A stretch of DNA of 64,000 nucleotides from Nelumbo lutea (lineage: Eukaryota > Streptophyta > Magnoliopsida > Proteales > Nelumbonaceae), in NCBI GenBank assembly GCA_022828595.1, contig JAKGHH010000002.1, forward strand, positions 110,620,855 to 110,684,854. Reading direction: 5' to 3'. This document shows, piece after piece, positions 10,824 to 22,239 of the stretch. The translations under genes and the position numbers were made by a program. The notes below the pieces were generated by a model. It did not search any database, was not told where the DNA came from, and was given only the letters and a program-made list of their open reading frames with translations. Position 1 is the first letter of the stretch, and every line of letters begins with the position of its first letter.

Positions 10824-12197
10824 CAATGTTCAAAGTATTGAAAATGTCAAATGTAACGGAAAGTCAATTTTAAAAGATACATCGAGATACACCATGGATA
10901 CGTATGTGCATTGGAGAAAAACTAAGATATGCATAGATATGCAGATATGCTTGAAAACAATATAAATATTTTAATAAATAATAAAAATACATCAACAACA
11001 CTAAATATAAGACCTCATTGAGGTGTATATACAATTAATTAATATAATTTGCTGGTTTTATGAAGAAATATATTGTAGTTAATTATAATTTCATTAAAAA
11101 TCATATGGTTAATTATAATTTATAAATTATAATTCTTAAGTTTTAATGGTTTATGGGATGGAAAAAACCCAACTCTTCTATCCAACCATAAAACATGCAT
11201 TGGCACAACTTCTAAGTAATAATAATTATTTATTTCCAAAAATTATAAAAAATAAATAAACATTATATAATATATTCAAAAAATAGTTATTAAAGAAGAA
11301 AGTTCAATTGCTTTGTGGATATGATAGATCATCTATAGAATTATAATATATTCAATCATTGTAATCAAATGATAAAATATAATATTTATTTTTTAATTCT
11401 AAAAATATAAAAATAAAAAATAATTATTAAACAAGAAATTTCAATTGGTCTATAGATATGATAGATTATCCATAGAATTATAATATATTAAATTTTTGTG
11501 ATCAAATGATAAAATATAATTAATTATTATTTATTTTTTTATTCTAAAAATATAAAAAATAATATATATATATATATATATTAAAGAAGAAATTTCAATT
11601 GCTCTATGGATATGATAGATAAAACATATTTAGTCTTTATAGGCAGAGAAAAAAATTATATTTTCAAATTTTTTGTTAATTTATATTTTCCCAAATATTT
11701 TCATGAAATTTCCATAAATCTACTAATAACACAAAAAATTATGATTTTGAATGTAAGAAATGTAGATCAACGTAAATTTAAACATTCAAGAAAAAAAGAA
11801 ATCACAAGATATTAAAAATTTGAAAAAAAATACCTATTTTTGCAATATTTTTTCAAATTTTGAAAAATCTTCAAAAAATTTAATGATTCACACTTTCTTG
11901 CAAATTTTTGCAAATCTAGCACTCTGGGAATGAGGTTTGGAGTTTTAGAGTCATTTGGGAGTGAGAAAAAACATTATTTCAGGGAAAAGAAGCTTGTTTT
12001 TCCCCTTTTTTTTCAAGTTTTGGTTATATCTTTTTCATCGATACACTACCAATACGCCTTGATACACCCCCTATACGATCTGATATGCATGAAAAAGACG
12101 AGACTCCCAATTTCCATGCATATCCCATAAATGTTTTTTAAAGATACGATACGATACACCACGTATCGGGAGTATCGTATCGAAAATTTAAACTCTG
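10824..12197. mobile_element. hAT-like nonautonomous element, 1374 bp
   Basis: Ends are CAATGTTCAAAGTATTGA and, on the opposite strand at the right, CAGAGTTTAAATTTTCGA (12 of 18 identical). Flanks are TAAGTAGG (10816-10823) and TAACTAGG (12198-12205), a 7/8 match. An 8-bp duplication and YARNG-like ends are hAT features. Near both ends the text is rich in GATAC/GTATC words. The interior is very AT-rich, contains a tandem repeat (11286-11628) and has no transposase frame. Confidence 0.6.
11286..11628. repeat. AT-rich tandem repeat, about 2.3 copies of ~135-155 bp
   Basis: Each copy opens with ATTAAA(G/C)AAGAAA(T/G)TTCAATTG and continues TATGATAGAT..ATAGAATTATAATATAT. Copies start near 11286, 11420 and 11576; the third is partial and follows an AT dinucleotide run at about 11558-11580. 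It lies inside the 1374-bp hAT-like element. Confidence 0.6.
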
Positions 12198-12205
12198 TAA
12201 CTAGG

Positions 12206-12509
12206 AGCATCCAGAATAATGCGATACAAATTTTCCTACATGTAATATTTACATTGCTTAATTTGTCAACAAGATCATCAGGTTAAACCAATGAACAAAC
12301 AAGTAGGGGATATTAAAGATTTGATGCCAAGAGATATATTAGTGTGATGTTTGTTTATTACATTGATTTGATCATCAACAACAAGGGAGATACTGGAGGA
12401 AGAAGTTACCTATAGAATTAAGCATGATGGGCAAAAATGAAGGCATGTATCCAAAATCCTACATTAGAAGATAGTATTGTTCAGATCAAAACAAAAAAAA
12501 ATCATAATG
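12206..12509. other. Intergenic spacer
   Basis: About 300 bases between the hAT-like element and the solo LTR. No open frame, inverted repeat or RNA signal was found. Confidence 0.4.
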
Positions 12510-12514
12510 ATTAT

Positions 12515-13254
12515 TGATGATGCACGATCTGGCAACTCCTTGCTGGAGGGCAGCTCGAATGCCGAGCTGGAGAGTTCGCCAGGTCGACCTACGAAAAGAT
12601 AGTATCTGAGTGTCTAAGTTTCTTTACTTAGGGTGGGCACTCTAATGCTTAAGTCAGCAAACAGGAGAATTTTGAGAGAGCTAAAGAGCAAAAGATCTAG
12701 AGAGCTGCGAGAGCTAAGTCGCCACGTACCTTCTCAGAGGGAGGGGACGCCTTTATATAGGCATAAGAAACTAGGAGCTTCTAGTAACACGTCCAACATT
12801 CCCGGGAAATTGTGTTCGCCATGTTCAAAGGAGATCTCTCAGCTGGGATAAGGTCCACCCAATCAACTCCAATGCAGTCGATACGGAAAGATGGGTCTAA
12901 CAGTCGAGCATCATGATCTCGGAGAAGTCGGAGATAGTAACCCTCTTAAGGAAGAGGTCACCCGACAAGTCACTAGCTAAACTCAGGTTAGGTCGGCAAA
13001 AGCGGGTTGCCTCTCATGCCGACCTAACGTCTTGACAAGACCAGGGTAGTCCGGTGGAAGCAGGTTGCATCATACATTGACCTGAAATCCCATCTATTTG
13101 CTTGTAGTTTGGTCTACCGGGGTGGCCCCGAGGTCACTGATGCAGTTTGTTAAGTGTTTGAGATGATCTGCTTATGTGATGCCTAGGTGTCACCCAACTA
13201 TTCTATGATGCCATGTGTCATGATGTCATTGGAGGACTAAATTACCCCTCATCA
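12515..13254 (-). repeat. Solo LTR, 740 bp, with 5-bp target duplication
   Basis: Starts TGATGATGCA and ends CCCTCATCA, so TG...CA with inverted TGATG/CATCA. It is flanked by a perfect duplication ATTAT (12510-12514 and 13255-13259). On the minus strand CCTATATAAAGG (about 12753-12764) is a good TATA box, followed by the CTCTC- and CTTAAGCATTAGAGTG-like text common in plant gypsy LTRs. No internal region or second LTR is adjacent, so it is a solo LTR left by LTR-LTR recombination. GC content is well above its surroundings. The orientation is inferred from the TATA box. Confidence 0.85.
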
Positions 13255-15606
13255 ATTATAAAGCCAACAATGTGCAATAGAGTGTTGGACAGTTAAGAAA
13301 CATGTCAAAATATTAGTGTAGAAAAAATGTGAATATTGAGATAGGTGAGTGGAGCAACTAGAAATGATAGGATAAAGAATAAATATATACTATTATAAAA
13401 AGTATGAATGGCCTCTAAAATTTTTAAACTTTTTCTTGACTAAAATACCCCCTTTTTTGAAATATGGTCCTTTTATTTTGAGGGTAAAAATTGTAAATTT
13501 AATACTATTATTCAATGCATTCAATTCCCTCATTAAATCCCATATTTAAGGTATTAACTCCCATTCGCCCTCATTGAACCATATATTTAAAGTATTTTTA
13601 TTTATTATCATCACTAAATTCCACTAATTAAAAGTCATACATTATAAATTAATAATTCCAATAAAATAAAAACTTATACTTTTAAAATATACATGGAAAA
13701 ATAATGTTATCATTTAGGTGGTGGTAAGAAATTAAACCATGTTGGGTTAAATGGGCCAACTCATATTGCCACAATTAAATAATAAAAAGTCAAAAAATAG
13801 ATAAAAATTCAAAAATAATTTAAAAATTAAAGAATAATTTAGGAACGTTTTTAATATCATCTATTCAACATATTAAACAATAATAATTATGATAAATAAT
13901 AAATATTTTTATGAGTTATGGAAATGGAAATGGAATATAAAATTTAAAACCAATTAGAAATAAAACCATTTTCCTATTCTCTTCTCTCTCATTAAATCTC
14001 ATATCTAAGTTATATTCTCTCATTAAATCCTATATCTGAGATTCATTTTCTCATCATTAAATTCTACTAATTAAATCAACAACATTAATTTTAATAGTAT
14101 AAAAATAAATATTTTAAAAAGTAATTTGAAAACAAAACCATTTTCTTCCCTCTTAGTGGTGGATAAGCAATTCAACCATTTGGGGTTAAATGATTTAATC
14201 AACACTATCATAATGTAGTAATAATAAATTAAAATAAATAAAATATAAAATATAGAAAAAATGAAAATATTTGGGCATATCTCTAATATTGTATATTCAT
14301 TATACTAAACAAAACAAGTGTAAAATATAAGAAGTGTTTTTATTAATGATGAAAATGGAATGTCAAATCTAAAATCAACATAGAAATGAAATGATGTTAT
14401 AGTCAGATAATAAAATTTTAAAAATAGAAATTAAAAAGAATCACAAAAATAAAAAAAAACTATAGAAAATCTAAAATCCAAACTATTTTCCTTTTTGGGT
14501 CGTGGGTTGGGTCAAATGGAATAACTAATGATGGCATAATTAAATAATAAATCTTTAAAAAGTAAAAAAGTACAAATAATCGAAATAATATAAAAATTAT
14601 AAAAAAATTGTACACATCTCTAATATATTAATTATACCAAACAAAGGTTAAGTGTAATAAGTAAAAATTATTTATATAATGTAGATGACATATATAATTA
14701 GAATTGATCTAAAAGTGAAGCTATTTTCTTACCTAGATGGTGGGTCAATTATCCATATTTTCAAATAAACTCATGGTGTCATAATTGAATAATAAATAAT
14801 TAAAAAATAGATAAAACACAAAAAATTGTAAAGTATAGAATTTTGTGTAAAAAGTTTGGAAATATTTCTAATGTTATGTATTCATTATATTAAATAAAAA
14901 TAATTGTTAAAATAAAATTTAATTTTATTTATGATGGAAATAGAATACAAAATTTAATAATAATAATAATAATGATGATAATAATAATAATAATAATTCT
15001 TATTGTAATTTAAAATTTCCACATAAAGTCAGAATGTTTTGTGTTTATTTATGTTTATTTCATACATACATACATACAAACATACATGTAGTATATTAAT
15101 TTATACTTTTAAAAGTACCAATGAGGGTGTAGAACTTTACTAAACTACCCCTATTTTTTAATTTAGTCCCTCTTTAATTCTAAGAGCTAATAATGTAATA
15201 TCATTTATAATTTTCACCTTATTTAATTCCCTCTCATTATGTCTTACATTTAAGGTATTAACTCACATTCTCTCCATTAAATCTTGTACTTGAGGTATTT
15301 TTCATTTAATAATTCTAATAATTAGATCTTTATCAAATACAAAAATCATTTTAACAATATAAAACCCATGTTTTTAAAGGGTAAAATGCTAAAATGTCCC
15401 CTGAAGTTTCTAACCATTACTGAAAACCTCCCCTGAAGTTGCTAATTGCAATCACCTCTCTTGAACTTTAACATAATTGCAAGTATAACCTTTCTCTTAT
15501 AATCCTCTAATAAGAGGCATGAAAATGTTCAAAATAACCATGTAATTACTTTGACGAAAATGTTTATTTCCCAAGTTTTCCCTTCATATCAATCAATACC
15601 CCAAAC

Positions 15607-16109
15607 TAGGGGTGGATTAAAGTCGAATATCTGGTTATTCGACCTCAACTCACTCATAAACTATCAAGCTTGAGCTTGAGCTAGATTCGAATTAGAGACT
15701 TGAGCTCGAGCTTAGCTTGAGTCAAAAGCTCAGAAGTTCGAGCTCGACTCCCTTTGATTGCAAGTCTTCCTCAGTTGTTGAAGTGCCAAGCTGAGGATTC
15801 CCTAGCAGCTGATGTCTCCCTCAGCTGCTGAAGTGTTGAGTTGAGGCTTCCCTAGCAATTGAGGTGTCGAGCTGAGATCTCCCTTAGTTGTCGAGGTGCC
15901 GAGCTGAGGTCTCCCTTAATTGTCAAGGTGTTGAGCCGAGGTCTCCCTCAGTGGCCGAGGTCTCCCTTAGTAGTCGATGTGACACCCTATGTACACATAA
16001 TCAATTAGGCTCGTGAGCCTCACGATCCGAACTTTATTAAGCTCAAGCTCAGCTCGATTAGCAAACGAGCTTATATATTAAGCTCGAGCTCGGCTTGTGG
16101 CCACCCCTA
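15607..16109. mobile_element. hAT-like element, 503 bp, nested inside the long-TIR element
   Basis: Ends TAGGGGTGG and CCACCCCTA are perfect 9-base inverted repeats. Flanks CCCCAAAC (15599-15606) and CCACAAAC (16110-16117) match 7/8. The subterminal parts carry GAGCTCGAGCTTG palindromic words on both sides. The centre holds a minisatellite. TAGGG fits the hAT terminal consensus YARNG. Confidence 0.7.
15765..15983. repeat. Minisatellite, ~32-bp unit, about 7 copies
   Basis: Diverged copies of a unit like GAGGTCTCCCTTAGTTGTCG + AGGTGCCGAGCT, for example at 15853-15915, with some shortened copies. It fills the middle of the nested hAT-like element and is clearly more GC-rich than the surrounding DNA. 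Confidence 0.65.
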
Positions 16110-17263
16110 CCACAAACCCTTCCAATCTTTTCTAAAACTGATTTATTTTATAAATTTTCCTTTCATATGAATCCCTCAAAGGTAAAGTTACAATTTTAAA
16201 CTTTTTTTGTTGTTTAAAGTTTGTATTGTTTGTTATGCAAAAACTAGCCTCAATAATAACTACATGGGTATTTTGGACATTTGTGTGCCTCTTATTAGAG
16301 GATTCTAAGAGGGGTGTGGTCTACTTGCAACTATATTAGAAAATTCAAGGGAGACAATCACTAAACTTCAGTGGAGATTTCGGCAATGGTTAGAAACTTC
16401 AAGGGAGGTTTTAGTAATTTACCTTTTATTAAAATTAACAAAAAGAAAAAAAAATGAAACCATTCTTCCATCCAAGTGGTGAGTAAGCCAATTCAACCAT
16501 CTGGGCCAATTGGATGAATCCATGATGTCATAGTTAAATAAAATATGTAGAAAAAATGGGTCATTTCTCTGATATTTTATATTAATCATATTAAAGAAAA
16601 AAAAATGACATAAACAAAAATTGTTTTCATTGATAATGCAAATGAAATACAAATTTTAAAACCAACAAAAAGAAATGAAATTGATTTCCTATTTGGTTTA
16701 GGTCAATAGTTCAACTTTTAGGTCAAATGTGTCAATATTTGATGTCATAATTAAATAATAAAAATTCAAAACATGATAAAAATGAAAAAAAATGAAAAAA
16801 ATGTAATTTGAATTGATCCCTTTTTAATTGCGAGGGTAAAAAATATAATTTAAACTATTATTTTTCACCTCATTCAAATTCCTCTCATTAAGTCATATAT
16901 TTGAGGTACTAATGTCCATTTGCTCTCATTAAATGATATAAGATATTTTCTCACCGATAAATTATGTTATTAGATCTATATCCAATACTTTTAACAATAT
17001 AAATTACATTTTTTTTTAAATTGAACCAAAAAATGAAATTGTCTTGTTGTCTAGGTGGTGGGTAAGGTCAACCATCTAGGTTAAATGGGTCAATCCATGA
17101 TGTCATAATTAAATAATAAAAATTAAAAAAGATAAGAATACAAAATATTTGTAAAAAACATTTGGGATACCTATAATATAGAATTATTTTATACACATAT
17201 AAATATATACAAAATTTAAAATAATTTGGATGTAGATTACTATTTTCATCATCTAAACTTGCT

Positions 17264-17278
17264 ACGTGCAAAGCACGT
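17264..17278 (+). terminator. Helitron 3' hairpin
   Basis: Six-base stem ACGTGC/GCACGT with AAA loop, 13 bases before the terminal CTAG|T. This is the hairpin-then-CTRR arrangement that defines Helitron 3' ends. It is listed as a transposition terminator, not a transcription terminator. Confidence 0.65.
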
Positions 17279-17304
17279 GCAAATTTACTAGTGTGTTGAG
17301 AGGA

Positions 17305-17600
17305 GTTTAATAGGTGATAAAATGAGGAAAAATAGACTAAGATGGTTTGGTCATATACCAAGAAAACCATCTACAACACAAATAAGAAAAAGTGATTTCT
17401 GACAAGTTCAAAGGGCCCAGAAGAACTAAGGACAGACCAAAAAGGGCATGGTTTGAGATAGTGAAAAATGATTTAAGGGACCATCATTCAACAATGACTT
17501 GACATTCAACAGAGTGGAATGGCACAAGGCTTAATTGAGTTGCTCGTTTGGTTGAACCACTTCACTAAGTGTTCACTTCTAGAAGAGTTTTAGTGTCATA
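17305..17600 (+). pseudogene. RTE-type LINE 3' remnant
   Basis: Translation of the plus strand gives KMRKNRLRWFGHIPRKPS (about 17320-17375), then, after a frameshift, AWFEIVKNDLRDH (about 17448-17485). The string R..RWFGH followed by R.RP...W.E.V..DL is the conserved extreme C-terminus of plant RTE-clade reverse transcriptases. Stops and frameshifts show decay. It starts right after the Helitron 3' end. Confidence 0.65.
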
Positions 17601-17609
17601 CATTGCTTA

Positions 17610-18990
17610 AAACTGAGAGACCTGTTCATGGGCCAGGCTTCGGGCTGGCTTCAGGCCAGGCCCACTCAAAGTTTGGCAAAATCTAAGCTCGAGCCCAGCC
17701 CATGAACGCATCTTAATTGACATACAAACAACAAAAGACGTTTTTAGAATAAAACAAAATATTACTGCCATTGAACTGGGTGGTTTGCATCCTTTCATAG
17801 AATTTTTTTCTTATCAGACTGATTCAATGATTAAACCATACCAAAGGCCAGTTCCAGTCAAACCTGGTCCAACCATCCAGTCCAGTCAGATTTTTGAAAC
17901 ACAGTCTGAACTTCCTCAACACATTCAAACTTACTATACAAATTTGCAAGGCTGGCAACCACGGAATTACCAGTGTAGCCACTTTTGATTGCTTGGTCTC
18001 GTATCACTTCCTTTCAAAAACAACACACATGTAGAAGTGTGAGGCCCGAGAAAGAACAAATGAACCTCAAACCAGAAACCAATATTTTTGTCATCTTCAC
18101 CTCCTTAAAAGGCAGATAAATGAACCTTAATATTGACCAAGTGAAGTAGATAACTAATTACTCTGCGCAAAGAACTGAGTTCATCCTTAAATGAATCTTT
18201 AACTCCATTAATGTCTTATACAGATCTCATTGGATCAGCTGATAAAACATTTTTTTTACCTAAATTATTACTTATTACTTTTATCAATTTCTCTATCTTG
18301 AAGCTTATGATTTAGACCTCCATAGCCACCACATCCAAAGCTCGAGATTTAATATCATTTATTGCATATAACCCCAAGCTCTGTATCACCTATTCTACAG
18401 ATGTATGACTATGGATTAATGGCAATATAGTAATATATTAAAATAAGAAGAATTAAGAACATAAATATAAGATTATGCAGTTCAGTAAGATGTGTAAGTC
18501 CATAGGTGAATGCAATAAAAATGTGTAAGTCCAAAAAAAACTACTGATTAACTAAAAGGTTGCAAGAATCATCTAAACACAAAATGTCAAATGATATTGC
18601 GTTCCACTTGTCAATCAAGCAGCCAAACAATCTACTCTTTAAATCCTAAGAAAGCAGCAAATAGCAAACCATGTTAATCAATACAATATGAAGAAAGATT
18701 AAGATACACAAAACAATCCTGGTCCATTGTGATGGTAGACTTCTAGAACTATACATAAACTAAACAAATTCAACTTTGAGGTGGGATACTCTGAAGGGTG
18801 TTATGGTAGTTGCTGAAGCTGCCATGCTTGTGTCCCTGAAGCCCAGGTAAGGAGCATGCGCCATGTGTTACAATGTATTACACTAGCACCGAGAATTCTA
18901 TTCTAAGGGTTGGAGAGTTCTACTTCCAATATCCATGGAAAATGAAGAAAAAGAAGGCAATTATCAGCAGATGAAGCCATACACCAGAAG
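17610..18990. other. Intergenic, 3' flank of the PPR gene
   Basis: No gene recognised. 17620-17720 has inverted GGGCCAGGC/GCCCAGCCC-rich text starting TTCATGGGCC and ending CCCATGAACG, probably a small TIR repeat. 17810-17910 carries GGACCAACCATCCAGTCC and ends TTTTTGAAACACAG, resembling one end of the CANNGTTT family. The rest is AT-rich without visible structure. Confidence 0.35.
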
Positions 18991-20343
18991 TTATGCGACC
19001 TTCCGACACTCAGTGTACAGCTTTACGAGTTTAGCATCAAGAGAATCATCACATAGGTCATAACCAATTTTGATTGCTCGACCATGTATCTGCTTTCCTT
19101 CCTCCAAACCCATGATACTTGTACATGCATCAAGGGCACAATTAAGAACAAATGAATTTTGTTCAACGTCTCCAACCACCATGTCAAGGTAAAGCTCCAA
19201 TGCTTCCTGATTCAACCCATTTCGGACGTAACCTGAAATCATTCTCCCCCATAATTTAACATTCTTTACTAGCAATTCATCAAAGAGGCGCCGTGCAAGC
19301 ACCATCTTATTGCATTTCTCGTACAACAGAATAAGCTCATTTACAGTCAGCAGCCCTGGCTTGTACTCAAATTTAATCATGTGAGCATGGATTTCCTGCC
19401 CTTGTCTAAGAGTAGCTTCCATGGTGCAAGACCGTATCATACAGGTAAAACCCAACTCTTTTGCAACCTTTAAATCTAACCCAGATTGCAAGATCCTTCG
19501 AATAAATCTCATGGCGTTGTCAGCTTGATTGTTTGTGTTATAACCTTCTATCATTGCAGTGCAAGCAGCAACTGTTGGTTCATCTATCTTATCAAATACT
19601 TGGCGTGCTTCATCAATGCTGCCGCACTTGGCATACATATCAATCAGTGCTGTGACAATAAAATCATCACTTTCACACCTATCCCTCTTGATATCCTTGT
19701 GAATTTCATTACCCATTGCTAAATTACCCAACTTTGCGCAAGAATTCAAAGCTATAGTATAAGTAAACACGGTAGGCTTGACATTACCATCTGATGTCAT
19801 CATATTGTAGAGTCTAAGTGCTTCCTCATGAAAACCCGATTGACTATACATGGAAATGATGCTAGTCCAAGAGACAGCATTTTTAACAGGCATTTTCTCG
19901 AATAACTTCCGAGCAGTTCTGTAACACCTACATTTGGCATATAAATTAATGAGATTATTCACCACGAAAACATCATTCTCCAGTTCGGTTCCAACGATTT
20001 TGCTGTGAATTGTTTTTCCGAATTCGAGATTCTCTGCATCGGCACAGCTTTTGAGAAGGATGCAAAACAAGCTGGGCTCCGGCTCAATGCCTTGGGCTTC
20101 CATGAGCTCCAAGACATTGAGGGCCTCTTGTATTCTTTGTTCGAAAGACCATTCATTTGTTGCCACGGGTGGGGTATACTCCGACCGCCGGTCGGTTCTC
20201 CGGTGGAGGGGGGCCGAGGCTGTTCGAGCCACCGATAGGCGTTGCCGGTGGCAGCATTTTGAGAGTGGAAGTGAAAATGCTCTTCGATTGTGCAGCGCGT
20301 GAGGAGTTGGAGCCAACACGGCCGCCATTGGACGGGCTGCCAC
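18991..20343 (-). CDS. Pentatricopeptide repeat protein, PLS-type, intronless
   Basis: A 450-aa protein; PPR proteins bind specific organellar RNAs for editing, splicing or stability. The first ~55 residues are rich in R, S, A and T and poor in acidic residues, fitting a plastid or mitochondrial transit peptide. PPR motifs follow from about residue 73 to the end in P-L-S rhythm, with typical pieces NNLINLYAKCRCYRTARKLF (129-), AVSWTSIISMYSQSGFHEEA (156-), TALIDMYAKCGSIDEARQVF (231-), and LWGRMISGYVRNGLNQEALE (364-). No E, E+ or DYW domain is present, and the stop at 18991-18993 falls inside an S-type motif (LVKLYTECRKVA), which is odd: it may be truncated, or lack a spliced 3' exon. The start ATG (20343) is the first in frame before the transit-like region; an alternative Met is residue 6. 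The target RNA is unknown. Confidence 0.9.
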   Translation of the reverse strand: MAARPMAAVLAPTPHALHNRRAFSLPLSKCCHRQRLSVARTASAPLHRRTDRRSEYTPPVATNEWSFEQRIQEALNVLELMEAQGIEPEPSLFCILLKSCADAENLEFGKTIHSKIVGTELENDVFVVNNLINLYAKCRCYRTARKLFEKMPVKNAVSWTSIISMYSQSGFHEEALRLYNMMTSDGNVKPTVFTYTIALNSCAKLGNLAMGNEIHKDIKRDRCESDDFIVTALIDMYAKCGSIDEARQVFDKIDEPTVAACTAMIEGYNTNNQADNAMRFIRRILQSGLDLKVAKELGFTCMIRSCTMEATLRQGQEIHAHMIKFEYKPGLLTVNELILLYEKCNKMVLARRLFDELLVKNVKLWGRMISGYVRNGLNQEALELYLDMVVGDVEQNSFVLNCALDACTSIMGLEEGKQIHGRAIKIGYDLCDDSLDAKLVKLYTECRKVA

Positions 20344-20450
20344 TGAAATACGATCATGATAAGATATATCTTTGGACTTCGCTAAAAGTTGTGGTCAACG
20401 GTCATAGACCAGTCCAAACTCTTGGGCGGCTGAGATTAGACACCTTTCGC

Positions 20451-20460
20451 CTATATATGT
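20451..20460 (-). promoter_or_regulatory. TATA-like element of the PPR gene
   Basis: ACATATATAG on the minus strand, about 110 bases upstream of the PPR ATG, leaving room for a short leader of about 75-80 bases. AT-rich DNA makes such matches common, so this is tentative. Confidence 0.35.
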
Positions 20461-20479
20461 ATGATAAAACTAAAATTTA

Positions 20480-22239
20480 ATTTTTCACAATATAGCCTTA
20501 ATAAAAATGACAATAAAATTCTAAATTATTTAAATGTTAATAAATCAACTTTTTTAACTAAAACTATCTTATGCATTATAAATTAAATTTGCACTTTGGA
20601 CATAAAATATAATAAAAATTATAAGAAAACTAGAAAAGCTTTATATATTATTATCAAAATAATCGGCTCAAAACAAACAAGAACTAGAATCGATCCAATT
20701 ATTAATGAGTACAAAGCCCTAAAACCAAAACTGGCATAATCAGTTTGGTTCTATTGGGTAAACCCAATCCATTGACAGCCCTAATTTGAATCGATTTAGA
20801 TGTGTATGTATATATATATTTGAAATTTATAATTCAGCTATTAGTAAAATTGATTTAATTTGTTGTATTTTTATTAGATTCAATGGTTCAAGGTTCATAA
20901 AATTTATTTTTAATATATTTTCTTCGTAGTAAACAATATTAAAATCATTTTAGTTCATTTGTTAAATAATACATAAAATGTTGATCATTTTGTTAATATA
21001 TTAATACTATTCAATATTCTATTACAGCCCAAATTCCACTATAATCCATATAAACCAGATACGCAATAATTGATGGATCCGAATATATAAACAAATCAGT
21101 TTTGATGGACCTTATATATCCGTATATTTCATATTTGCAGCTCTAATAAATTGAGCTGATGCCCACTTTGTAGTGTATCTAGTGGGGTGGGTTTGGACCA
21201 AGCCCAGCTATGAGAGTATGAGATGGGCCTTGTTTTGGTTGCAGAAAAGCAAAAAGCTCCATCTCGAACTCAAAGTTAAGGCCTTGGGCCAATGAGCCCA
21301 GAGCAAAAAGTCTGTAGCCCTAGGGACTAGGGACATTTCAAACTTGTATGTTATAATTAATCATTTGTTATCTGCTGTAACTGGACCACTCTGTTGTATT
21401 TTCTGGAACCCCATATCATGTGTTGTGCTTTATGAAAACATTGAATCAAAGATTATGATGGTGTATGGTCCCGTGCTGTTTATTTGAAAAAATGCCATCA
21501 GCTCATTGCTACATAGAGGTTTATTTTAAATTGTTATTTACTAAAACTTGTAATTATATTATATAAATTTTAGTCTCAGTTTGTGTGAGAGTTAATGTTT
21601 TCCCAATACTAGTGTATTTATTTACTGTTGAGCTTATGTGGTATCTAATGACATTTAATAATGTCTAATTGTCATACAAAAACAAAAAAAAAAAAAATTT
21701 ATCGAACACTTTTTTCGTTTTTCAAGATAAATTCTATACAAAACGATTTTTAAATAAATGACCACAGTACCAAACAGCCATGGTGTGATCAATTATGTGT
21801 TGATAAATGCATGTCAAAATCCATGATATTTTGCATTCCAAAACCACCACTTAAAGAAAAGACATTTTCACCATGGCGCCTTTATAAGAACCAATTACAA
21901 GTAAAAACTATATAGCACTCCACCTCAGAATTCCAAATTCAACTGAGATCTACAACAATTCAAAATTTAAAATATCTCCACTTATAATATCAATACCAAA
22001 CACTCAAGTGGGTATCCGTGCATATGGATATGATATGCCGGATCATATCTATAATTTGATCTTAACTCATTTTATCACATTTTTCTTTTATTTTTTATGG
22101 ATTTTCTTCTTCAATGCAGGTAGCCCATCCCCTCCCTTACCCCCCCCCCCCCAACCCAATAGCCACCATCTATTGGTGGGCTTTCTTTGCTAATTTGGGC
22201 CTTATTTATTTATTTGAGTTTGAATCTGGTACCCACAAA
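20480..22239. other. Intergenic upstream of the PPR gene
   Basis: No gene recognised. 20640-20800 has hAT-like words ending CCATTGACAGCCCTA, probably an element end. 21170-21310 has several GGGCC/AGCCCA words, Site II-like, with no gene visible beside them. 22140-22153 is a C homopolymer of about 14 bases. The remainder is AT-rich. Confidence 0.35.

Larger units (their letters stand above)
15376..16436. mobile_element. Long-TIR element (MULE-like) nested in the Helitron block
   Basis: Left arm (15376 to about 15540) and right arm (about 16262-16436, reverse complement) match over about 160 bases: both begin AAAGGGTAAAATGCTAAAA-like text, then GAAGTTTCTAACCATT, and share CCTCTAATAAGAGGCA. A second copy of the family is at 33110-34440. 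Long arms and no coding capacity fit a MULE-derived MITE; no clean target duplication was found. Confidence 0.65.
13384..17291 (+). mobile_element. Helitron-like block, probably two head-to-tail units
   Basis: The right end has the Helitron 3' structure: hairpin ACGTGC-AAA-GCACGT (17264-17278), 13 more bases, then CTAG followed by T. Near the left end TATATACTATTATAAAAAGTATGAATGG resembles Helitron 5' ends, and a related sequence recurs near 15095-15160, suggesting two units. Inside, degenerate ~300-base modules (about 13705, 14135, 14480, 14735, 16455, 17035) share 'GGTGGG...TCAACCAT..GGTTAAATGGGTCAA...GATGTCATAATTAAATAATAAA'. No Rep/helicase is present. The 5' terminus is not pinned to a base. 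Confidence 0.6.

Noticed and set aside
15376..17291. CRISPR-like array of repeats
   Set aside because: The repeats are degenerate, unequal in spacing and AT-rich modules of a Helitron-like block in plant nuclear DNA; the ~32-bp minisatellite has no spacers.
20157..20480. 107-codon plus-strand frame at the PPR start
   Set aside because: Opposite strand of the PPR N-terminus and promoter; GC-rich shadow frame with no domain.
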